A DNA stretch of 21,151 bases from a virus. Position 1 is the stretch's first letter. Every line of letters starts with the position of its first letter. Positions 7,519-14,634 of the stretch are shown here, piece after piece. Location: IMG/VR virus record IMGVR_UViG_3300031645_000026, positions 1 to 21,151 of that record; one strand, written 5' to 3'. The position numbers and the translations under genes were made by a program. Under the pieces are notes generated by a model. That model had not been told where the DNA came from, searched no databases, and worked only from the letters and a program-made list of their open reading frames with translations.

Positions 7519-8181
7519 TCATGCTTCACTTAATCCATCAGGACCCACATTCTCATCCCAGGCTTCATTAGCTGCCTCGTCTGCGGTATAGGTTTTATCT
7601 CTTGCCTGGGCTTTACCAGAACTCTTGCCTGGTTTTTCTCCACCAGCACGCTTGCTCTTTAACTTCTGATCATCTGTAACTCCAGCAAGGGTTTTAACTC
7701 TTTCCTTTGCTGCGTCATAAAGTTCAGCTAAAGTATCTTTCGCGTGCTTGGCTTCTAAGGAAAGCCCATACATAATTGGTCTTACTTGCTCGAAGTCATC
7801 CTTGTGACCTGAAGCAAATTTCGCTACCTCTTGCTTACTAGTTGCATCACTTTTCGCCTTCTCACCATCTTGGTATGCATTAAGCTTCTTGTCTATCCTA
7901 GCTTCTGCATCTGTCATAGCCTTGTCATATACCTGCTTCTTGGTCATGTGATCAAATTCCTTATCATCACCAGGAGCGGGCTTTAGTTCTTCTTTCTTAA
8001 CAGGCTCTTTGCCCGTTTTCTTAAGTTCTAAAAAGTCTGTGTAATCCTGAGTAAATACCTCAAGCCTTGCATCCTCTGCTTCTTGCTTAGCAGCATCACG
8101 TTCAGTCTCTGCAGCTGTTAGTTTCTCTTCAGGAGTAGGTTCATTCTCAATAATCTCTTTGCCATTCTCATCAACTGCCAT
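7519..8181 (-). CDS. Capsid scaffolding protein
   Basis: A 220-residue, highly charged, low-aromatic protein placed between portal and capsid genes. Residues 15-45 (EPTPEEKLTAAETERDA and on) are predicted coiled coil. The C-terminal part from about residue 173 is a basic, Gly/Lys/Ser-rich tract (KSKRAGGEKPGKSSGKAQAR) and is followed by an acidic tail, the arrangement by which scaffolds bind the coat. It would guide procapsid assembly and leave before packaging. No protease motif is seen, so removal is probably by exit rather than self-cleavage. Its start overlaps the upstream gene by 11 bp. Confidence 0.8.
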   Translation of the reverse strand: MAVDENGKEIIENEPTPEEKLTAAETERDAAKQEAEDARLEVFTQDYTDFLELKKTGKEPVKKEELKPAPGDDKEFDHMTKKQVYDKAMTDAEARIDKKLNAYQDGEKAKSDATSKQEVAKFASGHKDDFEQVRPIMYGLSLEAKHAKDTLAELYDAAKERVKTLAGVTDDQKLKSKRAGGEKPGKSSGKAQARDKTYTADEAANEAWDENVGPDGLSEA

Positions 8182-8428
8182 TGTTCTCGCCTTTCTCTTT
8201 CGTGCTATCTGCTATAGCATTATCCTGTCTTAGTTTAATATGGTCGCGAAGGATATCATATTTCCTCTTACGCCATCCTTTTTTAATCACCCGCTGGGCT
8301 GCACCGAACATGAGACCATTCCAAGGTCCTTCAAAAACTATCTCCGGAGGCTTGCCATCAGCTATTACTACATTGAGCTTGAGTACTTTACTATCTCTAA
8401 GCTCCTTTGCAAATTCATTTTCTGCCAT
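8171..8428 (-). CDS. Hypothetical protein (85 aa) between portal and scaffold
   Basis: Not recognised. Residues 16-37 carry a strand-like segment (LKLNVVIADGKPPEIVFEGP) followed by a helix rich in Arg and Lys (RVIKKGWRKRKYDILRDHIK, about 46-65). It overlaps the scaffold start by 11 bp and has GCGAGGAC upstream. Small basic proteins at this place in podovirus-like genomes are common and of unknown role. Confidence 0.75.
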   Translation of the reverse strand: MAENEFAKELRDSKVLKLNVVIADGKPPEIVFEGPWNGLMFGAAQRVIKKGWRKRKYDILRDHIKLRQDNAIADSTKEKGENNGS

Positions 8429-8442
8429 CTTGTCCTCGCCTT

Positions 8443-8706
8443 CTATCTATGCTCATGTGATTTCTTTCCATTCCGATTTACTTCTTTCATGCTATGTGCA
8501 TCCAAACAGCCGCGCTTTTCTAGCTCACGGTGGAATTCTTCTTTGCTATTAGCTTTGAAAGGCTTAGTGCTGATACCAAAATGCCAGCCGGTAAAGCCTT
8601 TGTTCTTTCTTGCATCATGTCTATCTCTAAGCTCTCGCTCCTTGTGGTTCTTAGCAAGATACTTGTCATAGTTATAATTATCTAGCCCAGTACTTCCTCT
8701 CGCCAT
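8443..8706 (-). CDS. Hypothetical protein (87 aa), basic and His-rich, next to the portal gene
   Basis: Not recognised by name. The central part (FGISTKPFKANSKEEFHREL, residues 43-62) followed by KRGCLDAHSMKEV resembles the 'KPFxSxxEHxxxLxKRGL' pattern of short proteins often found between portal and scaffold in phages. Only one Cys is present, so a zinc ribbon is not supported. The start overlaps the portal stop as TAATG and uses AGGAGG within the portal gene. Confidence 0.75.
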   Translation of the reverse strand: MARGSTGLDNYNYDKYLAKNHKERELRDRHDARKNKGFTGWHFGISTKPFKANSKEEFHRELEKRGCLDAHSMKEVNRNGKKSHEHR

Positions 8707-10427
8707 TATTGCTGCCCTCCTAAGTTCTGTTGTCCTTTGCCTTGCATCATTCCTTGTAATTGATCCATAGGAACAGCTTGCTCAGGATTTTTCCCAGCAC
8801 CCTCGCGCGGGAATAGAAGCTTAGGGTCAATCCATTCGAAATTTGCTGCATAGCTTTCAAGTAAATATTTCATATCAAGCCCAGGAAGCTTAGCTGCCAT
8901 TTCAATAAGCTCTTTGCCTTCCATTCGGCGCACCTGAGTATTAGATGGCATTGCTTCTTCAGGATCTACTTTGTAATCATACTCTGCTTTAATCTGAGGA
9001 CCGGTAAAGCGTACCCAATACTTTGCGCCATCAGCTCCAATAATGCTGACAATGCGTTCCGCATTCCATTGTGTGAAGACTGTTTGATTAAACTTCCTAG
9101 CTACTTTCTGTACTGTGTCAGCCATGATATCGCGCCGTTCGTCTATTCGAATCATACTAGCTTGCTTAACTATCTGAGCTTCTGTTGCAGTTCTGCGACC
9201 CGAGCTTTCCTCGAAGCTTCCCATTTGATTTCTGGAGAAACCTACTACTTCACGAACATCTTCTCTCACTTCTCTAGATAAACTAGATAACTCAGGAGGT
9301 ACATGGGATTGAAGCATAGCTACAGCCTTGCGGATATCGCCGCTAGCTCCGGCTTTAATTCTAATCATAGCCTTGACATTCCCATCAAGTATTTTCTTAG
9401 CCTCGTCTTTAGTAATAGCATCCTCGTCAACCAGGACTTTTAAAACAGCCACACGCCTGTGATATCTGCTCATGGTTCTTATGTCATTAATTTCCCTTTG
9501 CTGCTCGATGATTAGTTTAGCATCAGGAGTCCACCAGAAATAATCCGGGTCCTCGTTGAAACCAAGCACATGCGCCGGTAATCCCTCTACCTGCATCTCG
9601 TCCATCTCGTCGCGTAAAAAGGTCGGGTGGTCTAGACTTACTACCATCACTTTGCCTGAGCGTTGATCATGTATCTGCCACAGTTCAACATATTCATTAG
9701 TAACATCTTCTTGACGATTCGGATTCCTACCACCTTCATCGCTGCCACCGAGCTTGGTGAAATAGTTTGCTTTTAAATGCGCAACCCCCTTGTATTTCTC
9801 ATCTTCCTTGATATCTCTCAAAGGGCGCATTACTCTGAAAGCGAACCATTGAGCGGTTTCAAGGCTATAGCAACCCCAAGGGACTATGAAGTCATTTGGA
9901 TTGCACCGTAGAAACCAAGGCATGCCAGGAGTTACATTGTAATTATATTCTATCTTGTCTCCATCTTTAGCATAACCTGTGCCAGTGCTACCATCGATTA
10001 TAGGATTAGTATAACTTGAGTTATACCCATACTCACTATCATAGCCGAATATGCCTGGACCTCGACCACATAGATAAGAGTCAAGAACCATGGATTTCAA
10101 TTGATACTTCAAGCCTGATTCTCTAATCATCCAATTATCAACTTGTTCAAGCACACGCGCTTGCATAGTCATGCCTGGTTTACTTGCCTGGATATGCACC
10201 CGAGGATTACGAAAATAAACCTGAGGAATCAAGGCTCTCCCCACAGCATATATAATATGCACAGGCACAGTGTTTGCTGGGCTTCTTCCTCGATAATAGT
10301 ATTTAAATAACTCCCATTCCTTAGAGCGCCCAAAGACTTCCTTATATCGGCGACCGAGCTTTATCTGGTCTTTCCAATATTGAATCCTTTGCTTAACTGT
10401 ACCATCGGGTTTAATATCTTCTTTCAT
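8706..10427 (-). CDS. Portal protein
   Basis: A 573-residue protein located between TerL and scaffold. The N-terminal part (FKYYYRGRSP, then IIYAVGRALIPQVYFRNPRV, about 40-75) and YLCGRGPGIFGYD (118-130) match the wing and clip regions of large portals of short-tailed phages. EQQREINDIRTMSRYHRR (about 307-324) and SRNQMGSFEESSGRRTATEAQIVKQ (about 396-420) are the long stem helix and the 'R-TATE' segment typical of portals. The C-terminus is Gly/Gln-rich and probably disordered. It forms the dodecameric ring at one capsid vertex through which DNA passes. Start has AAAGGA. Confidence 0.88.
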   Translation of the reverse strand: MKEDIKPDGTVKQRIQYWKDQIKLGRRYKEVFGRSKEWELFKYYYRGRSPANTVPVHIIYAVGRALIPQVYFRNPRVHIQASKPGMTMQARVLEQVDNWMIRESGLKYQLKSMVLDSYLCGRGPGIFGYDSEYGYNSSYTNPIIDGSTGTGYAKDGDKIEYNYNVTPGMPWFLRCNPNDFIVPWGCYSLETAQWFAFRVMRPLRDIKEDEKYKGVAHLKANYFTKLGGSDEGGRNPNRQEDVTNEYVELWQIHDQRSGKVMVVSLDHPTFLRDEMDEMQVEGLPAHVLGFNEDPDYFWWTPDAKLIIEQQREINDIRTMSRYHRRVAVLKVLVDEDAITKDEAKKILDGNVKAMIRIKAGASGDIRKAVAMLQSHVPPELSSLSREVREDVREVVGFSRNQMGSFEESSGRRTATEAQIVKQASMIRIDERRDIMADTVQKVARKFNQTVFTQWNAERIVSIIGADGAKYWVRFTGPQIKAEYDYKVDPEEAMPSNTQVRRMEGKELIEMAAKLPGLDMKYLLESYAANFEWIDPKLLFPREGAGKNPEQAVPMDQLQGMMQGKGQQNLGGQQ

Positions 10428-10445
10428 TACTATCCTTTCAGACTC

Positions 10446-10727
10446 TTATCTTTTACTTGATTGATATGCTCTTTGTGTCCATCCCTCATCCCTACCCCCA
10501 GGAAAATTTCCTTGATTCCCAATCCTACTTCTATATTCAGCTTTTATTTTTGGCATTGGCTTTAAACTAGATGTGTATTTACTTTTTTGCTTCTTTTTCT
10601 TTTTAAACCAATTAGCACTTCCAGGTATAAATTTTTTAATAGATTTAAAAAACATCTCCTCTGCATTATTCCCGAATTTCTTCCGATATGTCTTAAGTAC
10701 TTTTTTCCCAGTCTCAGTAATGCCCAT
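10446..10727 (-). CDS. Small basic hypothetical protein (93 aa) between TerL and portal
   Basis: The pattern TGKKVLKTYRKKFGNNAEEM, then FFKSIKKFIPGSANWFK (residues 6-42), is the 'G-KVxxxMxxxYGxKKGExVFYASINKGxIxG' form of a short protein widely found near phage portals, often without a name. It is strongly basic, and the C-terminal half is low complexity. Start has GAAAGGAC, and a copy of the recurrent 23-bp element lies 10 bp upstream of the start, so this gene may head the portal-capsid transcript. Function unknown; it may bind DNA or assist head assembly. Confidence 0.78.
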   Translation of the reverse strand: MGITETGKKVLKTYRKKFGNNAEEMFFKSIKKFIPGSANWFKKKKKQKSKYTSSLKPMPKIKAEYRSRIGNQGNFPGGRDEGWTQRAYQSSKR

Positions 10728-10737
10728 AGCGTCCTTT

Positions 10738-10760
10738 CAATATTTCAATAGTTGAAATTA
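10738..10760 (-). promoter_or_regulatory. Recurrent 23-bp element, copy 2
   Basis: Minus-strand core TTCAACTATTGAAATATTG sits between the TerL stop and the 93-residue gene, 10 bp before its start codon. The flanks complete a 7-bp palindrome, ATTTCAA-N3-TTGAAAT. Orientation follows the late genes. It would start a transcript for portal, scaffold and capsid if it is a promoter. Confidence 0.55.
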
Positions 10761-12443
10761 ATTCCAGTCTCCCAAATCTTCTAAATCCATGAAACCCATA
10801 AGCCGCGACTCGCTAGCTCCGATAGCCATGTCTTCTTTTTCTGCGGCGACTTGGTCTTTGAACACAGAGGTTGACTTATCCCTCCATGCCCATTTGAAAA
10901 ATTCATCAGCTGAACCAACCACAGGTGCAAGTCCTTCCTGGACTTCAGGAGTCAAACTCACGCCCGGCTTAGCTACTTGAATTTGATAAGCCAGAGCATC
11001 CATTATATCTTTAGTACATACTGGAGAATTCGGTACATACTCACAAAATTCCTCTATAAAATCTTTATGCTCAGGCTTGCAATGTATAGCCAGGTTTGCA
11101 GCATAAGGTTCAAGTCCACGAATCCTAAGTTCCTTAGAAATCGCCGTGGATGTCTCAAGTTCTCTTATCCTCATCCAGCCCCGTTTCTCCATAGCTTTGC
11201 GAAGGAAGTGCACAAGTGCTTTTTGATAATAAACTGTTTCTATGCCCATCATCTCCGGTGCAAATAAATTCCAATGCTTATACAAAAGGTCGATTACGGT
11301 GCTCGGGTCAAATCGCCCTACATCATAATGAAGTACCCATACATTATTATTAGTATCCCATCCGCATGTTAGTATAACGCCCCGACTCTGTCTCCCTTTC
11401 CGCTTACTCTCTGTCCAGCCAGCTAAATCAACAGTAGTGAAAATGCGCATGATGTCTGGCAACTCGTCTTTAGAAGAATATTTCTGCAACCAATCGCCTT
11501 TAAAAAGCATTTCTTCCGGCGCAATCGGCTTGAGCAGATACTGAGTAGAAAACATATAAGGACCTTGAGCATCGTAAATCATTTTCAGCGCTTCTTGGTC
11601 ATATACCTCAGGCCATGCAGGTTTACATTCTTTCCAATTTTTCCCTTCCTCCTCAACTACACACGAGAACTTGAATACTTCGTATGAGCTCTCGTTTCTC
11701 CAGATATAATCGACCAAGTCTTTCTTTGCCCATCTAGTTCCTGTGTTGTGTATATGCGTATGCTTGCCCGGTACGAGCAAAGAAGTTGCGAGTTTGTGCC
11801 AACCGATAGCTTTATCAATATCATCTTGCCCTGGTTGTAGCTCCTGGTCACTGAAATCATCTTTTTTAGCATAGATAAGATCATCTTCGATAATGAGGTC
11901 ATAATGCCGTGAAGTCGAAGCACCACCAATCCCTGCAGCCTCAAAGGTACTTTCGGTAAAATTATCACTTCGTCGAATACATGCACTATCATCACTCCAC
12001 TTCACTTTCTTAAAATGCTCTGGTATTACATCAGGAAATAATATCTGCATCGCCGTGTTCCGCTCATATGTTTGGCGAACAAGGTTTATCATTTTATTAG
12101 CATTAGATATAACATAGCTCGCGATCAAAACCCTCATATTCGGTCCAAGTTGCCAGAATTTTTCTTCCCAAGCTTTATAATAAGGATACTCATTTTCCTG
12201 AGTCCTATTCAAAGTAATCCATATCGGATAAGCAATACTACTAAGCCAAGTTTTAACAAAAGACCTAGGCATAGTAACTTGCTTTCTCCTAGATGGCTGG
12301 GATAAGAAATTGCAGAATTTGCCGTGCAATTCTTCCGCAATATCATCATACCCCATCACCGCCACCGCAAAGCTAAACAAATTACTCAAACACTTCTGCC
12401 TAAGTTCTAGCCTAACTTTTTCCGGCATCCTTGTAATGTCCAT
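10758..12443 (-). CDS. terL: Terminase large subunit
   Basis: Residue numbers count from the ATG at 12443. The ATPase domain has a Walker A-like MPRSFVKTW (58-66, Lys64), a Walker B DLIIEDD (182-188, Glu186) and the coupling motif TGTRW (234-238). The nuclease domain has the three acidic positions in TTVDLAGW (Asp339), MGIETVYYQKA (Glu402) and KDIMDALAYQ (Asp482). It cuts concatemeric DNA and drives it into the procapsid through the portal. At about 561 residues length is normal. A TTG start at 12461 is also open, but it lacks a ribosome site, whereas GAGAAAGAAG precedes the ATG. Walker A is unusual: Ser-Phe-Val replaces the usual Gly-rich loop. It lies directly after TerS. Confidence 0.92.
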   Translation of the reverse strand: MDITRMPEKVRLELRQKCLSNLFSFAVAVMGYDDIAEELHGKFCNFLSQPSRRKQVTMPRSFVKTWLSSIAYPIWITLNRTQENEYPYYKAWEEKFWQLGPNMRVLIASYVISNANKMINLVRQTYERNTAMQILFPDVIPEHFKKVKWSDDSACIRRSDNFTESTFEAAGIGGASTSRHYDLIIEDDLIYAKKDDFSDQELQPGQDDIDKAIGWHKLATSLLVPGKHTHIHNTGTRWAKKDLVDYIWRNESSYEVFKFSCVVEEEGKNWKECKPAWPEVYDQEALKMIYDAQGPYMFSTQYLLKPIAPEEMLFKGDWLQKYSSKDELPDIMRIFTTVDLAGWTESKRKGRQSRGVILTCGWDTNNNVWVLHYDVGRFDPSTVIDLLYKHWNLFAPEMMGIETVYYQKALVHFLRKAMEKRGWMRIRELETSTAISKELRIRGLEPYAANLAIHCKPEHKDFIEEFCEYVPNSPVCTKDIMDALAYQIQVAKPGVSLTPEVQEGLAPVVGSADEFFKWAWRDKSTSVFKDQVAAEKEDMAIGASESRLMGFMDLEDLGDWN

Positions 12444-12462
12444 AATAGACTTCTTTCTCAAA

Positions 12463-12475
12463 CGGTGCGCTACCG
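12463..12475 (-). other. GC-rich mini hairpin between TerS and TerL
   Basis: CGGT, a 5-nt loop and ACCG form a short stem in the otherwise AT-rich gap just upstream of the TerL ATG. It also holds the GCGC repeats that make this gap unusually GC-rich. It may modulate TerL translation; the evidence is only the sequence symmetry. Confidence 0.25.
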
Positions 12476-12481
12476 CGCTTG

Positions 12482-12997
12482 CTATTTCTCATGAATAACT
12501 TTAATTTTCGATTTAACATTATCATTACCATAGCCTAGTACCCGCTCAAATCGGTCAGCCATTTTTTCAGTAACTTCAATCGAGGTAACAGTTCTTTTAA
12601 CTTCTGGTCTATATCCAGCTCTGTCAAGAATGTCGCTTGCGACTGAGTTCTTTACAAAGTCACTTCCTGCATTCTCAAGTAAAAAAGCCTTAGTTTCTAT
12701 AGCTGTAGTAGCTAAGTCTTTAATTCTATTCTCAACAGGGTCGCCGGCTACTATCTCAGTAGCTTTCTTATCAATCACCGTACTCACAAACTCTTTCTTC
12801 CTCTCTGCACGCTGAGCAAGATACAAAGGGCTATTCATAATCACACTTATCCTAGACGGAGTTAAGCCAACCTCATCAGCAATTTTCCCGCGGCTCCAGC
12901 CACAAAGGTCATGTGCTATAATAAGCTGAATAATGCCACGGTCATGCTTCGGCTGTGCATTTTTATGACTCTGACTTTTCTCACTCTGAGGTAACAT
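12482..12997 (-). CDS. terS: Terminase small subunit (HTH DNA-binding protein)
   Basis: A 171-residue protein directly upstream of TerL. Residues 33-56 (GWSRGKIADEVGLTPSRISV and on) form a helix-turn-helix of the homeodomain-like kind used by small terminases to recognise the packaging site. This is followed by a helical central region (about 62-130: VIDKKATEIV, IKDLATTAIETKAFLLEN) expected to make the oligomeric ring, and a C-terminal part that could contact TerL. The start forms TAATG with the stop of the 32-residue peptide gene and has AGAAGGAG. Position and length match TerS; a different HTH regulator is the alternative. Confidence 0.8.
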   Translation of the reverse strand: MLPQSEKSQSHKNAQPKHDRGIIQLIIAHDLCGWSRGKIADEVGLTPSRISVIMNSPLYLAQRAERKKEFVSTVIDKKATEIVAGDPVENRIKDLATTAIETKAFLLENAGSDFVKNSVASDILDRAGYRPEVKRTVTSIEVTEKMADRFERVLGYGNDNVKSKIKVIHEK

Positions 12998-13095
12998 TAT
13001 TTTCTCCTTCTGCCTCTTCCACTACTTCTTGGTTTAGGGTCTCCCTTGCTACCTACCCTAGGTGTTCCACCACAACTACCTTTTTTCGCTGCCAT
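12997..13095 (-). CDS. 32-residue basic Gly/Lys/Arg/Pro-rich peptide, translationally coupled to terS
   Basis: A short gene with a clear ribosome site (GAAGGAGC, 6 bases before ATG at 13095-13093). It begins MAAKKGSCGGTPRVG and ends in GRGRRRK. Its TAA overlaps the TerS ATG as TAATG, the same coupling used elsewhere in this operon. The protein is disordered in composition, strongly basic, with one Cys, and could bind nucleic acid or act as a leader peptide controlling TerS. No family is recognised. It is the first gene of the packaging operon downstream of the promoter region. Confidence 0.65.
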   Translation of the reverse strand: MAAKKGSCGGTPRVGSKGDPKPRSSGRGRRRK

Positions 13096-13200
13096 CTTAT
13101 GCTCCTTCGCTTTGTAAAGAAAATACGGCGAAAACATCAGGACTATCCTTTTGCTCGCGCCGTACTCTAGAGTTCACTTCCCTAATCCGTCGACTAGGGC

Positions 13201-13223
13201 GGTTATTTCAATTTTTGGAATTT
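13201..13223 (-). promoter_or_regulatory. Recurrent 23-bp element, copy 3 (upstream of the packaging operon)
   Basis: Minus-strand core TCCAAAAATTGAAATAACC keeps the invariant ATTGAAATA half while the left arm is TCCAA instead of TTCAA. It is 105 bp before the 32-residue peptide gene and downstream of the sigma70-type promoter. It is the most diverged of the five copies. Confidence 0.5.
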
Positions 13224-13275
13224 CTTATTTTCAACTTATTAAATCCTTTAAAAAAGTAAATTTTCCTCTACTATA

Positions 13276-13304
13276 ATTATACCACACTTTTTCAATAAAT
13301 GCAA
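13276..13304 (-). promoter_or_regulatory. Sigma70-type promoter for the late (packaging and virion) operon
   Basis: Minus strand: TTGCAT (-35, 13304-13299), a 17-bp spacer, and a perfect TATAAT (-10, 13281-13276) preceded by TGG, an extended -10. Transcription would start near 13269 and run into the TerS operon. The sequence GTGTGGTATA at the -10 is shared exactly with the rightward promoter at 14605-14634. Confidence 0.72.
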
Positions 13305-13593
13305 GTTTTCGTATTCCTCGCATACTCCGAAAGCTCTGTACGGACTCGGACTCTATGGGCTGAAAATAGCTCTCTCACATAATTGGGCTAGTTAGTAATA
13401 TGACATAACCCGTAGGGGGGGAGGTGGGGTATACTAGAGTTGTTCCTTATCCTTTAGCTTTATCTTTTTGCAACCGTAGCGTCGTAGACACCTTATAACT
13501 CCGTAGGAAAATTTCTGTAATCCTATGTTGTGTAAAGGTTTGCAAGTTTAGTTTAGAGAGAGAAGCATTTTATTAATTGATTAGTTAGTCTGC

Positions 13594-13938
13594 TTATCCT
13601 TGTACTTGTGCAAGTAAGTCAGGGTTTGCTTTGAGTAGCTTAAGCAAATTGCGGTCTGTTTTCCTTGACTGTTTGCGGTTCTCTTTTTCCTCTGGTGTTA
13701 AAGTGCGCTCAACACTATGTCCATTCGCCCTCTTTGTTGCTTCGTTAGAGTTGTTAGCACTATCCTCTTTCGAGGTTTGGTTGACCATAGATAAAATCTT
13801 GGTTTCTCCTATTTCGTCAATAGCTTCCTCGATATTAGCATAAACAGGAAAGCTATATTCGAAGCTGTGCTTTGAGCCGTCTTCTTTGAAAGTGTATTCT
13901 CCGCTAGATTTTAAACTTTTCATAGATTTATTCTCCAT
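13594..13938 (-). CDS. Hypothetical protein (109-114 aa) encoded alone in the switch region
   Basis: Not recognised by name. The N-terminal part, YTFKEDGSKHSFEYSFPVYA (15-34) then NIEEAIDEIGETKILSMVNQ, follows the 'YPxYxxxEEAVxxxGExKVLxLVNxQ' pattern of small phage proteins seen near early control regions. The C-terminal half is charged and ends with a Lys/Arg-rich helix. The ATG at 13938 has only a weak site; the in-frame ATG at 13923 has GGAG nine bases upstream and may be the true start. It has its own leftward promoter at 13966-13993 and no clear terminator. A regulatory or DNA-binding role is a guess from position. Confidence 0.75.
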   Translation of the reverse strand: MENKSMKSLKSSGEYTFKEDGSKHSFEYSFPVYANIEEAIDEIGETKILSMVNQTSKEDSANNSNEATKRANGHSVERTLTPEEKENRKQSRKTDRNLLKLLKANPDLLAQVQG

Positions 13939-13965
13939 AAGGTTTACACTTCCCTCTCTAGTATA

Positions 13966-13993
13966 AGTATACCATAGTTTGGGAAAATTACAA
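13966..13993 (-). promoter_or_regulatory. Sigma70-type promoter for the 13594-13938 gene
   Basis: Minus strand: TTGTAA (-35, 13993-13988), a 16-bp spacer, TATACT (-10, 13971-13966) preceded by TGG (extended -10). The downstream ACTTATACTAGAGAGG resembles the initiation region of the other two sigma70-type promoters. The gene start is 28 bp away. Confidence 0.65.
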
Positions 13994-14185
13994 GGTTTAT
14001 TTTAAAATAGTTTTACAATAATTGAATTGCAAAGGTTTGGAGTGTTACTAGAGTTTGGATATGCTTAGAATGGCTAGAATGGGCTTTAAAGGGCAGTTTA
14101 AGGCAGTTTATTGAAATAGTGATAGTAAGGTATGGGTTTGGAATAATATAGGCTTAAACTTTGCCTTGTGGTTTGGATAAGTTGA

Positions 14186-14557
14186 AAAAATAGTTCCACG
14201 CCGAACTCCTTTAATTGCAGTAGGTTATGTCTATGCGTGGTGTTGCTATATACTATAAGTACAATTTGCGGGCATAACCTCTTTAATCGCAAGCACTTAA
14301 AAAAGATACAAAATACTTTTGCAAAGTGTCGAGAATTCCACAAATCTCGTTTATTTAGGGCATTGACTTATAATATTCTTTTTATATATATTTTTTAAGT
14401 AGAACCCAGAGAAATACGAGTTATGTGGAATTGATAAGACTTTTCATAAGTATTGCAAGCTCAATGATAGCAATAACTTACAACAGCATTTTAAAATGGA
14501 CTACACAAAGCCTCATAACTCGTTTAATTGCAACAGTTTATGTGTGGAACTATTTTT
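14186..14557. repeat. Nested inverted repeats and 19-bp iteron-like repeats: candidate replication origin or control locus
   Basis: An outer perfect 14-bp inverted repeat (AAAAATAGTTCCAC at 14186-14199, its complement at 14544-14557) encloses an inner one (AATTCCACAAATCTCGT at 14334-14350, its 15/17 complement at 14416-14432); their centres differ by about 12 bp. Between the inner arms lies a very AT-rich core (14365-14400). Three direct copies of CATAACTCGTTTAATTGCA-type 19-mers occur at 14201-14219, 14273-14291 and 14514-14532, with a weaker copy near 14341-14358. A further hairpin (TAAGTATTGC / GCAATAACTTA) is at 14447-14480. Iterons plus an AT-rich core are usual for origins; a multi-operator control region is the alternative. 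No open frame with a ribosome site was found here. Confidence 0.5.
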
Positions 14558-14604
14558 CTGACTTCGTAAATATCTTTATAAAGAGTTATTAAATACTAAA
14601 TAAA

Positions 14605-14634
14605 TTGGTATTTAAAGCATTTGTGTGGTATACT
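14605..14634 (+). promoter_or_regulatory. Sigma70-type promoter for the rightward early operon
   Basis: Plus strand: TTGGTA (-35, 14605-14610), an 18-bp spacer and TATACT (-10, 14629-14634) preceded by TGG (extended -10). It shares GTGTGGTATA with the leftward promoter at 13276. It lies just outside the outer inverted repeat and about 215 bp before the first early gene. Confidence 0.62.

Larger units (their letters stand above)
13096..13593. other. Intergenic switch region, left part (498 bp, no gene seen)
   Basis: No convincing coding frame with a ribosome site was found. It holds a sigma70-type promoter reading leftward (13276-13304) and copy 3 of the recurrent element (13201-13223). Between 13404 and 13506 it has two ATAAC(T)CCGTAGG-type repeats and four CGTAG words (13411, 13475, 13483, 13502). 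A G-rich tract (G7-A-GG-T-GGGG, 13414-13429) could form a two-layer quadruplex. The leader of the late transcript is therefore about 170 nt and could carry structure. Confidence 0.6.

Noticed and set aside
8181-8671. Plus-strand open frames of 123 and 143 codons across the scaffold/portal-side small genes
   Set aside because: They lie opposite minus-strand genes with good ribosome sites and operon spacing, have no ribosome site, and read as hydrophobic Leu/Ser/Phe-rich reverse-complement translation.
11657-11995. 112-codon minus-strand frame inside the terminase gene
   Set aside because: It is an alternative frame of terL, which carries all ATPase and nuclease motifs; it has no ribosome site.
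13430-13435. TATACT preceded by GGGG on the plus strand as a fourth sigma70 promoter
   Set aside because: There is no acceptable -35 box 16-18 bp upstream, and no plus-strand gene nearby.
14110-14121. ATTGAAATAGTG as a sixth copy of the recurrent element
   Set aside because: The right half matches but the TTCAA left arm and spacer do not, and no gene follows; treated as a chance or degenerate half-site.
14098-14343. Minus-strand 81-codon frame in the switch region
   Set aside because: It runs through the repeat arrays and inverted repeats, lacks a ribosome site and reads as low-quality sequence.
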